NCBI GenBank assembly: GCA_032718475.1
Contig: JAUCBJ010006433.1
Coordinates: 1 to 26,249 of the forward strand
Length of the DNA: 26,249 nucleotides
Source: Nemertoderma westbladi
Taxonomy: Eukaryota; Xenacoelomorpha; Nemertodermatida; Nemertodermatidae
Direction: 5' to 3'
A program made the position numbers and the translations under genes. A model generated the notes under the pieces. That model did not search any database, had not been told where the DNA came from, and saw only the letters and a program-made list of their open reading frames with translations. The stretch's first letter is position 1, and every line of letters starts with the position of its first letter. Shown piece after piece: positions 9,513 through 17,370 of this stretch.

Positions 9513-9940
9513 CAGGGAGTGCCAAGGTGACAAGTAGTATATTAGCCAATAGTGGGGAGGGAAGCACGTGATAGGGAACAGAAAAGCATCCATTGGGTAG
9601 AGGGCCAAAGTAGAGTAAGAGGTGAACCAATATTCAATGTATTAATCATATATTATCTCACATTAAGGGTTTACCGGTCAGTTGTGTTATTCAGTTTAGA
9701 TAGGGCAGACCAGTCACAGTTATTGACTGCCACCGGCATACCGGTAACAATTTATCTGTATTTCTGCTTTCAATCTTATATTGTGCTATTGCCGCATATA
9801 TTAACTAATATCAAAGATAACAGGAACTTTTACTGTTTACTGTTTTCCCAGTCGGCTTCGGCCAAAGCCAGTAGCATGATCCCCACCAGAACGGTGACAC
9901 GTACTTTAACAACCTGGTCAGGATCTCTGATCCCGTCACA
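9513..9940 (+). repeat. 5' LTR remnant of BEL copy C (5' end missing)
   Basis: Collinear with the copy D LTR from about 20935: both show (A/G)TTAGCCAAT(A/G)GTGGGG, then ATCCATTGG, GGCCAA and CAATATTC, then TGTGCTATT further on. Both end with GATCCC(G/C)TCACA, giving a CA terminus at 9940 and 21321. The first ~230 bp of the LTR, with the TGTAAGCGG start and the hairpin, are missing at the junction with the other element. The middle is poorly alignable by eye, so the exact end is uncertain. Confidence 0.55.
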
Positions 9941-9990
9941 GTCAATAAATGCACCAACTGCCATCGATACTGTGACTGCAGCAAAAGAAG

Positions 9991-10164
9991 ATGAGCGATA
10001 GAGAGCCCCGATTATCTGAGGGAGAGAGGACGCCGCCGCGGACCCCGGACGATACCAACCAAATGATCCGTGAGGCCGCGACGAGATGGTATGGGCCTGC
10101 CACGCCGGATTCGCCAACGAGGGACGATCTGGCTGCCCAAGCAGAGGGCGGCCTTCAACCATGA
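9991..10164 (+). pseudogene. Likely start of BEL copy C Gag
   Basis: The ATG at 9991 lies 50 bases after the inferred LTR end and opens a 57-codon frame beginning MSDREPRLSEGERTPP, hydrophilic and Pro/Arg-rich, with a TRWYGPATPDSP segment, ending at a TGA (10162-10164). Coding character then appears in other frames downstream, so an early frameshift is likely. I chose this start because it is the first ATG with coding-like composition after the LTR. No domain is recognised. Confidence 0.45.
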
Positions 10165-10328
10165 GAGGGAAACGAGTCGACGCACAATGGCGGTCGGAGT
10201 ACCGAAGTCGCCGGCCAGCCACAGGCTGAGGGCGACGGACGGCGACGGTGGAGCCGCCGGTACGATGCCGGATGAGGAGAGGAGGGGGAGTCGGCGAAGA
10301 GGACGTCGGGATGAGTGATCGGCTATGA

Positions 10329-11006
10329 TGGGCCTACAACGCGACCAAGAAGATAATGAAGGAGGCCAGAGAAGGGGGAAAGGTAGACCAGCCTAAATTA
10401 CATCAGAAGCTATATGAGTCGAATAAACCATTTCGATATTTAGTCCATTTTGGACAGGGAGAACTGGCGAGTGAGAGAGTGAGGGGGGTCGCCACAGAAC
10501 TCTCTGAATTGTGGCGATCCAGGGTAATGGAGCCTGAAGTAGTGTACGTAGGGCCTTACTTAGTGGATGCTAGGGGAATTAAGTTAGTGGCTTGGGCGGA
10601 TCCGCACGACGGCGAACCCGAGGTTAACCCCGAGGATTCGCTGTCGTCGGTCAGTGAGAACCCCAGAAAGCGGGGGAAAGTTAGTAGAACAGAGAGGCGA
10701 CGGGAGTCCATCGCGACCGATAAGTCCGCTACATCCTCTGCAAAAGCAAGAAGGGTGTTAGAGATAGATCTGGCGTGTCAACTAGACATGGTGGCGCTGG
10801 ATCAAAAAGAGTTGGAGAGGCAGCTGGACGAAGGTACCGCGTTATTAGAAAAAGAGAGAGAGATAGCGAGGGAATGTAGAGAGAGGGCCGAGAGGGTGGT
10901 GAGAAACTGTATGGAGCGGGAGGAGAGAGAGATAAACGAGCGCAAAGAGCGAGAGACAAGAGAAATGAATGAGCGCAGAGAGCGGGAGGCGAGAGAGGCA
11001 GAATAG
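10329..11006 (+). pseudogene. BEL copy C gag N-region with coiled coil
   Basis: Open from 10329 (WAYNATKKIMKEAREGG) to the TAG at 11004-11006, with an internal Met at 10356. The first ~80 residues look folded (KPFRYLVHFGQGE, PEVVYVGPYLVDARGIKLVAW). Next is an acidic/basic linker (PRKRGKVSRTERRRE), then from about residue 135 a long charged helix with EREIARECRERAERV, then imperfect 7-8 residue repeats of the (N/K)ER(K/R)ERE(T/A)RE type, strongly predicting a coiled coil. I do not recognise the folded part. Position, after the LTR and before the gag core, suggests an N-terminal extension of the Gag precursor or a separate ORF1. The reading continues in another frame after 10990 (QPNFAGEYERESGKRMPDD), so a frameshift ended it. 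Confidence 0.55.
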
Positions 11007-11254
11007 CCAACCAAATTTTGCGGGAGAATATGAGAGAGAGAGCGGAAAGCGTATGCCGGATGATATGCATGCCCGGTTAAGGGGGCTTATGCATACCAGG
11101 CAAATTAGAACTGCGCCGATTAGAACTGGCGCAGTTGGGATTATCAGAGAGTGAGGCCTGTTCGGGTAGTATTTACGAGGAGCCAAAAGTAATGGAAACA
11201 TTTGTTAATACCCCACTTACAGGTACTGGACGACAGACCCAGGACTGGTGTAAT

Positions 11255-11893
11255 CGTACGGGCGGGGGGTTTATAATAATACGTTAGAAGGAGTTAATAT
11301 TAATAGTACCGTAGTGGACAATCCTAATCAAACTTTTGTTGCAGGAAATAATATTTTACCCGGTAGTAATAATTTTAATTCAAACATACAAAATAATCCA
11401 AATAATATTAATTACATCAAATGAACAAAATAACCCAAATAATTCTAATTTAAATATACAAAATAATTCAAGTAACAATTTCAATTTAAACGAACAAAAT
11501 AACCCAAATAATTCTAATTTTAATATGCAAAATAATCCCAATAATAATCCTGATTCCGAACGAAATAATTCAAATAATTTAAATAACCTAAACAACAATA
11601 ATATTGATAACGGCGCTATTAATACGAATGCAGGAGACATAGGTGGTCCAACCAGCGAGAGCCTGCAAGGCCACATAGTTATGCAGAGAGTAGCAGAGGT
11701 GAGTCACCCCGACGGGAGCCTGCAAGGCCACGTAGTTAGGCAGGGAGCAGCGGGGCTGAGTCAACCCGATGGGAGCCTGCAAGGCCACGCAGTTGTACAG
11801 GGAGAGGCAGGGCTGAGTAGACCCAGCCGCAGTAGAGACAATGCATCGACTAGAGAGGGGCATAGAAGCGAAGTAGGGGGTAGTGAAGTATGA
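11255..11893 (+). pseudogene. Asn-rich and 19-residue-repeat part of gag N-region (copy C)
   Basis: The early part (AGNNILPGSNNFN, from about 11340) is in one frame and the later part in another, open to 11893. It is made of imperfect repeats of NxQNNPNNSN(L/F)N, about 12 residues each. Three copies of a 57-bp (19-residue) repeat follow, of type SLQGHVVRQGAAGLSQPDG, at 11658-11828. The composition predicts disorder, and repeat slippage probably produced the frameshifts. A linker role within the Gag precursor is inferred. Poly-G runs follow at 11905-11921 and 11958-11971. Confidence 0.5.
11658..11828 (+). repeat. 57-bp tandem repeat, 3 units (coding)
   Basis: Units start with GCCTGCAAGGCCAC at 11661, 11718 and 11775, exactly 57 bp apart, so the repeat preserves the reading frame. 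The units differ by a few substitutions, most of which change the amino acid. Confidence 0.85.
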
Positions 11894-11923
11894 GGTGGCG
11901 AATAGGGGGGGGGGGGGGGGGCT

Positions 11924-12597
11924 ATGGGTACCCCACCACGAGAGATTAGCGGCGAGAGGGGGGGGGGGGGGAAGAATGTCCCGCAAGCATCGGCGGATAA
12001 TGCGCGGGGCGAGTTAGGTGAACCGCAGCCCCCAACGACGGAGAATAGTAGGAAGATTGCGAGTATCCCCAGGAGCGTCCAACCAGCTAGAGAGAGAGAG
12101 GTTGGCGTCATGAGCGGGCGAGCGATGAGACATCAAGACCAGTCGGAAGATGGAAGAAGAACAGTGGAGTTTAACCGGGAGGTCGAAGAGGGATCTCATT
12201 AGTGGGAGCGCTACACTGAAGAGGGAAGAAGTGAAGAGAATAGAAGAAGCATTGCTACGAGCAACCGGAGAGCGAGGACGGACAGCGAACCGTTGGTAGT
12301 AGAAATGGAGTTGGAGAATCAGTGGGGTCGAACTCCGGGAGATTGCCGTCGCCCTGGAGAGGACTTGCAGCCTGGCGAGATGTACCATACGCCGGGAGAA
12401 GGGTACAGGATATACTGGCACGAGGACGAGGACAGGAGAGGGGATCGAAGAGAAGCCTACGGGATTTAGCTGCCGATCGAGAGTACGGTGGTCGCGGGGA
12501 GGACTTCTTGAATATTCAAGAAGATTAAACTTCGGTCCGGAAGGACACAGGCAGACTGCAGGACATACTGTAGGCCTTACTGCACATTCTATAGGCC
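11924..12597 (+). pseudogene. Arg/Glu-rich part of gag N-region (copy C)
   Basis: Coding-like sequence hops between frames: 11924-12202 (GELGEPQPPTTENSRKIAS); a stretch near 12190-12298 (KREEVKRIEEALLRATGER); a stretch around 12320-12468 (GEMYHTPGEGYRIYWHEDED); and from about 12534 GPEGHRQTAGHTVGLTAHSIG leading into AGRDSVGDR. The last contains short repeats of the form (A)GHTVG/AHSIG. The sequence is charged and probably disordered, with no recognised domain. At least three frameshifts separate the pieces. It continues directly into the segment shared with copy B. Confidence 0.45.
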
Positions 12598-13278
12598 ATG
12601 CTGGGAGAGATAGTGTAGGCGATAGGGTAGCGTGGACGACGGGATTAGATCCAGAAGTCGCGGCATACAGACCGGTAGGTAGTCATGAAGTGGATAGGCC
12701 TAAACCGGTACCTGCACACCAGTATGACTATAATATGCAGGGATATAACATATACCCAGGGGAGGGGGGAGTTATTGCCGATAGGTGTGTGGGCCCCAAT
12801 ATATTAACATCAACCCCAGTACCAAATATAACACCAGTGGGAGGGGGGACAGGGTGACATTCCCCCATTACAATATCAGCAATACACTCAGCCGAGAATA
12901 ATAACACCGAACCCCTTGGACCAGAACAGATCGTGTGATATGGAGATATGGAGGGGGCCGTTACCCCCAATGATATATCCAACACAGAAAAAATCAACAG
13001 GCCCAATGGGCGGACTGCACCCAACAACAGGAGAGTCTGTACAGCATCCGTCGAACCCATTGGAAGCACGGGAGATGGGTATGGCAACACTCATTGATGC
13101 GCTCAAGACCAGGATCGAGCTACCACCAGTTGAGCCATTTAAATTCGACGGAAGCAGACTGGAAGAATACCAGCAATTATGACGCATGTACAGCAATGAA
13201 ATATTAACTAAAAATCTGACGTAGGCGGAGTGCCTAAAATATTTACAAGTCTACACAGGGGACCCAGCGTACGATATC
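12598..13278 (+). pseudogene. BEL copy C Gag, N-region to start of core
   Basis: The part homologous to copy B 1280-1975. It reads AGRDSVGDR, PAHQYDYNMQGYNI and TPVGGGTG up to a TGA (12856), then in a second frame (from about 12916) GPLPPMIYPTQKKS, LIDALKTRIELPPVEPFKFDGS. A TGA at about 13180 replaces a Trp codon of copy B (FWRM), and a TAG at about 13222 replaces a Gln. After these, ECLKYLQVYTGDPAYDIV runs into the long open frame at 13279. Both stops are single-base changes. Confidence 0.7.
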
Positions 13279-14880
13279 GTGAGGCAGTATCAAGGTATCG
13301 AGGGTGGCTTCACGACTGCATGGCGGGCCCTGGACAGGGAATACGGACACCCTGCCAAGATCATCCAGCAGACCTTGAGGGGAATAACATCGGGTGGCCT
13401 ACAGGATAACCCTGTTAGTATAAAGACTTTCGCGAATAAGGTCGAGAAGGCAATGATAGTGCTAAAGACCTTGGATGCGCCATACGAACTCAACGCATCG
13501 AATAACATCACCATGATAGCGCAGGCACTGCCAATCTGGCTAAGGAACAAATGGAGGAAGATCGCCTTCTCCACCCGGGAGAAGAAAGGTGCGGAACCGG
13601 GCCTAGAGGAAATGTCGAACTTCCTCAATTACGAAGTGGAGTTGATTACAGACCCAGTCTACAGTGAGGATAGTTTGGGGAAGGCACCGAAGACCGAATA
13701 CAACAGGCCTAAACACAGTCCGGCAGATCCATTCCCGAGAGTGAGACAGTCGCTACCACATGCGGCCACACAGGGGACTACAAGTCCACAGTTAGCTGGG
13801 AGTAGGGCCACACCGTGGCAGGGACAGAAACAAAATAACAACACGAACAAATATAATCCCAACACACCCAGTAGGCTGAGTCCAAATAACCAAAACACTA
13901 AACTGGTAGATATGAATCTACGCGCAATACGTGAAGGGCTATACAAGGAACTCTACAATCCAGGATACGAATGTCAATTGCATAGGGATGGAACCCATAA
14001 GACCATGAGTTGTAAGCATTGGCAAGTGTTGCCTAAACAAGATCGTGTAGCCTACGTGGATACAAACGGACTATGTCATCGATGCGTGGTAGAAGGACAC
14101 AGATTCGGAGAGTGCAGAGAAACACCGATAGGAGATGATGAGACTGGAGGCCAAACTATGGCTACGAGCACGACGGGAGCAAGAAGAAAGAGGAAAGTAC
14201 TACTAGGGGTAGTACCAGTGAGGATAACAGGAAAGGGCGGCCGATCAGTCACGACACTGATGCTGGTCGACAGCGGAGCAGCCTTCACGCTGGTGGAGAA
14301 TTGGGTGGCCGATGAGATAGGGTTACAGACGAGGCTGAGTAGGATGGCAGTAACTACTATCTCGAGCAAGGATGAGGCCCTGGAGATGAGGACGGGACGG
14401 TGCAAGATATCAGCAATAGCACCAGGATGTGATTATGGGGCAACCATCAACCCCATACAGATAATAGAATCGATTAATATAAGCGCCAGGCGACCCACCA
14501 CGATCGAGGTCGAGCAATACCGGTTCCTGGACAATATCGATTTCTCAATACCGGAAGTGGACATCTCGAAGGTATCCATCATAGTCGGAATGGATTGTCC
14601 GACAGCCCACGAGAGAGTAAGGACCATATTCGGAGAGAATAAGCAGCGGGATCCGACGGCGATTCGCACGCCATTCGGATGGACGCTTAGTGGCCCAATT
14701 AAAACCAAGACTCCATTCAGGGTGTCGGAGACATCAGGGTGCATGCTACCAGGCACTATTAAGGACGTAGATGAGAAACCAGAGACGGGTGATGGGGAGG
14801 TCCCATGTGAGAAGCGGCCCGTGGGAAGGATACCAGGAGTTGGGTATGGATCTGGAACCATGCATAGTGGAGCGTGGTGA
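13279..14880 (+). CDS. BEL/Pao Gag core, zinc knuckles and aspartic protease (copy C; longest intact ORF)
   Basis: 533 codons, open; the Met at 13279 is internal to the ancestral Gag, because homology continues upstream past stops. Residues 1-150: end of the DUF1759-like core (GGFTTAWRALDREYGHPAKII, IWLRNKWRKIAF). 150-215: Pro/Asn-rich linker. 225-280: paired zinc knuckle, CQLH-x4-H-x4-C and CHRC-x4-H-x4-C (EGHRFGEC). 305-480: aspartic protease with TLMLVDSGAAFTLV, GMDCPTAHE and TPFGWTLSGPI. The tail is acidic and then ends abruptly after GVGYGSG, where the polymerase region should begin. Gag-protease as one frame is normal for BEL/Pao. In families that work, this polyprotein forms particles and cleaves itself. 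This copy lacks its N-terminus and all of pol. Confidence 0.8.
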   Translation: MRQYQGIEGGFTTAWRALDREYGHPAKIIQQTLRGITSGGLQDNPVSIKTFANKVEKAMIVLKTLDAPYELNASNNITMIAQALPIWLRNKWRKIAFSTREKKGAEPGLEEMSNFLNYEVELITDPVYSEDSLGKAPKTEYNRPKHSPADPFPRVRQSLPHAATQGTTSPQLAGSRATPWQGQKQNNNTNKYNPNTPSRLSPNNQNTKLVDMNLRAIREGLYKELYNPGYECQLHRDGTHKTMSCKHWQVLPKQDRVAYVDTNGLCHRCVVEGHRFGECRETPIGDDETGGQTMATSTTGARRKRKVLLGVVPVRITGKGGRSVTTLMLVDSGAAFTLVENWVADEIGLQTRLSRMAVTTISSKDEALEMRTGRCKISAIAPGCDYGATINPIQIIESINISARRPTTIEVEQYRFLDNIDFSIPEVDISKVSIIVGMDCPTAHERVRTIFGENKQRDPTAIRTPFGWTLSGPIKTKTPFRVSETSGCMLPGTIKDVDEKPETGDGEVPCEKRPVGRIPGVGYGSGTMHSGAW

Positions 14881-15405
14881 AACGATAGAGGATAGTTCCA
14901 GAGAAATACCGTCGGTAGATGAATTAGGAGGGGAAGCAACAGCAAGAGAGTGGGCGGAGGAGAATGGATTCGACGCGGAAGACTTAGAGATGATGGGATG
15001 GAACAAGGATGTCCCCGGCAAGTATCGGTATGAGGAAGGAGAAGAGTGGACGGCGAGATGTCCGGAGAAGTGTCCGGAGGAGACGCCGGTCCGGTTGAGA
15101 GGCATACCGAAAAGGGGAAGGTCAAATATGAAGACAGGGTGGAAAGGGATAGGATTAGTATTATCCATTCTATTTTACCTATTCTTTCGATTTCTTTTCA
15201 TTCTACCGACAAAATAAAGGGTGGCATTTTGCTGCCAGGGGACCATGAGGAAATCAAGAAGGCAAACGAAAGACCCGATTTTAGGGTGGTGGAGGAGGGA
15301 GAATCAATTCCGAGAGAGTTGGAATTGGCAAGGAGAGTGTGGCGAAGGATAAGAGGACCTACAGGGGGGCAGTGGGAGAGTGCCTCCTGGAAGAATCGCC
15401 CTTGA
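14870..15405 (+). pseudogene. Fragment of the BEL accessory protein (copy C)
   Basis: In the frame of 14771-15217, the segment from about 14880 is acidic and contains ENGFDAEDLEMMGW, matching EYDFEAQDLDELRW of copy D (about 18895-18940). A second piece in another frame (15213-15405) has FRVVEEGESIPRE, matching PRVVFGETIPRE of copy D (about 19137-19172). The fragment is thus collinear with D's accessory ORF, which places that ORF downstream of gag-protease in the same element family. Between the pieces lies a hydrophobic stretch (LSILFYLFFRFLFILP) not seen in D. The zinc modules are missing: sequence after 15405 is non-coding. Confidence 0.55.
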
Positions 15406-16140
15406 AGTTTAGTCGTCCAATATGTTAGACTGAGGGGTGTGGGAATGAGGGCGAGACGCCCTTCTCACACATAAATAAAATATAAATAATAAAAAATAAT
15501 AGAGCAAGAAGTGAGATAGTAGAAAGTTAGAAAGTAATAGTAGTAGATAGTTAGATAGTAGGTAGCACTAGTTAGAAGTTAGTAAGAGTTAGTAAGAAGT
15601 AAGAAGTTACTAGGATCGGCATGCTGCATTGCAGCTGCATTTTTAAGAATGCTGTGCCGTCTTGTCAACAAAATTGTAAGAAAAGTAAGAAGTTAGAAAG
15701 TTAGTAGAAGTTAGTAAGTTAGAAGTTAGAGATTAGGGAGTGTGGTATATAGACATACCACGAGAGTAGTAGCAGGGTACATAGTACCGAGAGAGCAGAG
15801 GGGTTGTGGGCACCAAAAGCGCCACATAGAAAGAGAGTAGAGGGTATGGAATGTAGGTGTACCATAGAAGCAGTAGCAGAGGGGTTGTGGGCACCGAAAG
15901 CGCCACGTAGAAAGAGAGTAGAGGGTATGGTATGTAGGTATACCATAGTAGCAGTATTAGGGTACATAGTACCATAGAAGTTAGAAGTTGTGGGCGGGGC
16001 ACCGAGAGCGCCACATAGTATGAAAGTAAAGAGTATGTAGGCATAGTATAGTAGTAGTAGGGTACATAGTAAGAAGGAAGTAGAAAAGTAGATAGGATAA
16101 TAGCACAGATGGGGGGGAACATAAGAAAATAAAATAAGAC
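15406..16140. repeat. Purine-rich minisatellite region
   Basis: From 15480 to 15735 the DNA is a degenerate array of AGTTAGAAG/AGTTAGTA-type units, broken by a structured island at 15618-15659. From 15735 to about 16070 there are larger units of roughly 80-110 bp, with GGTTGTGGGCACC(A/G)AAAGCGCCAC, GAAAGAGAGTAGAGGGTATGG and GGTACATAGTACC. At least three copies of the first block are seen (about 15803, 15881 and 15984). Several blocks are self-complementary (GGTAC-ATA-GTACC and GTATGTAGGTATAC types). No gene is supported; the long minus-strand frame here reflects base composition. Confidence 0.7.
15618..15659 (+). other. Predicted three-way-junction structure inside the minisatellite
   Basis: GGCAT pairs with GTGCC (one U-G wobble). 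Inside it lie hairpin GCTGC-ATT-GCAGC and hairpin GCATT-TTTAAG-AATGC, using nearly every base. It sits in the otherwise simple AGTTAG array. Confidence 0.45.
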
Positions 16141-16174
16141 TAAGAAAAATTGGCACTTTGGGAGTGGTAGAGAA

Positions 16175-16372
16175 CACAGGACATTGTGGAGCAGTGGGGA
16201 TGGGCCAGCTCATGGGCCTTGTCTGCCACAAGCCGATGGACTGGGGCAAGTTCCGGGGGGAGCATGGAGCGGGCACAGGACATTGTGGAGCAGTGGCGAT
16301 GGGCCAGCTCAAGAGGCTTGTCTGCCACAAGCCGATGGACTGGGGTAAGTTCCGAGAGGAGTATGAGAGGAG
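16175..16372 (+). repeat. 99-bp tandem duplication
   Basis: CACAGGACATTGTGGAGCAG starts at 16175 and again at 16274. The units are alike over about 90 bases, including TGTCTGCCACAAGCCGATGG and ACTGGGG(C/T)AAGTTCCG. The length is a multiple of three, and two frames stay open through both units, but neither gives a recognisable protein. Confidence 0.85.
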
Positions 16373-16404
16373 TACGAGGGAAGTATGGAGAGTATGTATT
16401 GACA

Positions 16405-16712
16405 CATGAGGGAGTGGGAAGAGTGCAATTCAAGTGTGGAGAGTGAGCAGTAAGAGAGAGAGAAAGGGACAGAGGGGTCCAAGAGTGAGATTAGAGGGAA
16501 ATTAGAGTGAGGTTTTTTGAAAATTGTGTGAAGAGAGTCCACAATTGTCTCGAACAGAGACGTCAGATACCTTGGTGCAACATAGCTCAAGGAGGGGTAG
16601 CAATAACATAGCCAAAGGGGGGCGGCCTGGAAAGCCAACCCCGAGAAAAGAACTCCACCCCACACCCGATAGTAGATCGGGTTCCAGCGGAATTGAAGCG
16701 CACTTGAGGTTG
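16405..16712 (+). other. 3' UTR of BEL copy C with conserved hairpin
   Basis: It aligns with 20360-20667 of copy D: CAAGTGTGG, AATTGTGTGA, CAGATRCCTTGGT, GCCTGGAAAGC and AATTG(A/G)AGCGCACTT are shared. It contains the hairpin CCCGAT-AGTAG-ATCGGG (16665-16681), whose counterpart in D has a different but still paired stem. Confidence 0.65.
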
Positions 16713-16750
16713 ATGCTATCTTCTCACCGGGAAGATAGCATGGGGGGGAG
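16713..16750 (+). promoter_or_regulatory. Hairpin and polypurine tract before the BEL copy C 3' LTR
   Basis: An 11-bp perfect stem, ATGCTATCTTC (16713-16723) with GAAGATAGCAT (16731-16741) around loop TCACCGG, is followed by the purine run GGGGGGGAG and then the LTR start TGTAAGCGG at 16751. The purine run is the expected plus-strand priming site of an LTR retrotransposon. Identical stem in copy D. Confidence 0.7.
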
Positions 16751-16888
16751 TGTAAGCGGATTCAATTCCACTTCATTTCCCACCAGAAAATGGGACCAGT
16801 GGCATTTAGCAATATGTTGGGGATACGAGATTACCAATATTAATCTCGTATCATAACCAACATTGGTGGGAGGGGCGACACAAGCCCC
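16751..16888 (+). repeat. 3' LTR of BEL copy C, truncated after ~138 bp
   Basis: Starts TGTAAGCGGATTCAATTCC right after the polypurine tract, as copy D does at 20705. It contains a 12-bp hairpin (16822-16852, loop CCAATAT) within an outer ATGTTGG/CCAACAT stem. LINE homology begins on the minus strand at about 16889, so the rest of the LTR is missing. Confidence 0.7.
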
Positions 16889-17370
16889 AATTCCATAAGC
16901 TCTTAGGATTTCAAGCATTTTGCCTCTATGGATGGAGTCGAATGCCTTCTTGAAATTCACAAAAGTCTTGACTGCGGGGAGATTCGTCGACTTAATTCCT
17001 TCAATCAGTCTCCGTAGTGCAAATATCTGAGCTATTGTTGATCTACTTGGTCGAAATCCGTTTTAGCTATTATGCAGTAGTTTCTCTATGTGAGGCCTAA
17101 ATCCTATATAGAATCATTTTATTGTATATTTTGGCAGCTACCACAAGCAGACATATCCCACGATAGTTTGTTGGTATACCGAGGTCTCCTTTCTTGGGGA
17201 GAGGCTTTAGTTGACCTTTAGTCCAAATTGGTGGTGGCTTTTCCAGTTTTAACATCCGGTTGGAAACATTCAATAATGGTCAGTTTAGCACTCCGGTTTT
17301 CCATACCTCCGCTGGGATTTCATCTAATCCACTCGCTTTTTTATTGGGCATGCTTTTAATACTTCTTTAG
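16889..17370 (-). pseudogene. LINE reverse transcriptase fragment
   Basis: Translated in pieces: KKASGLDEIPAEVW, then LPKKGDLGIPTNYRGICLL (the RT block before motif A), NGFRPSRSTIAQIFALR, and VNFKKAFDSIHRGKM (motif A). The motif A position that is catalytic Asp in LINE RTs (DFKKAFD) is Asn here, so this copy would be inactive even without its stops (at least two) and frameshifts. Motifs B and C (YADD) lie beyond the truncation. Confidence 0.75.

Larger units (their letters stand above)
9513..16888 (+). mobile_element. BEL/Pao LTR retrotransposon copy C, near full span but polymerase-deleted
   Basis: From left to right: a 5'-truncated LTR (9513-9940), a long gag N-region (from 9991), gag core, knuckles and protease (to 14880), an accessory-protein fragment (about 14870-15405), minisatellites, a 3' UTR, a hairpin with polypurine tract, and the start of the 3' LTR (16751-16888). 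RT, RNase H and integrase are absent, lost between the protease linker and the accessory fragment. The left end is cut by the LTR element ending at 9512 and the right end by LINE sequence. The 3' UTR and LTR start align with copy D. Confidence 0.75.

Noticed and set aside
9915-9929. TGGTCAGGATCTCTG as a primer-binding site (tRNA-Leu-like)
   Set aside because: It needs a two-base gap to match a tRNA 3' end, and the better shared LTR end (CTCACA/CGTCACA) lies after it at 9940.
10729-11201. Overlapping Ser/Leu-rich minus-strand ORFs
   Set aside because: They are the complement of the purine-rich coiled-coil coding sequence.
14433-15125. 230-codon minus-strand ORF
   Set aside because: It is antisense to the gag-protease and accessory sequence, whose plus-strand motifs are clear, and has a Ser/Pro-rich shadow composition.
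15150-15217. Hydrophobic segment as an envelope transmembrane anchor
   Set aside because: It is in a broken frame next to accessory-protein homology, with no signal peptide, glycoprotein cysteines or fusion features. It looks like inserted AT-rich sequence.
15480-16070. CRISPR-like array
   Set aside because: The repeats are direct, adjacent and degenerate without uniform spacers, and the context is a eukaryotic retrotransposon.
15719-16405. 228-codon minus-strand ORF with repeated hydrophobic and FGAHNPS segments
   Set aside because: It lies over a purine-rich minisatellite. The repeats in the protein mirror DNA repeats, and no family features are seen.
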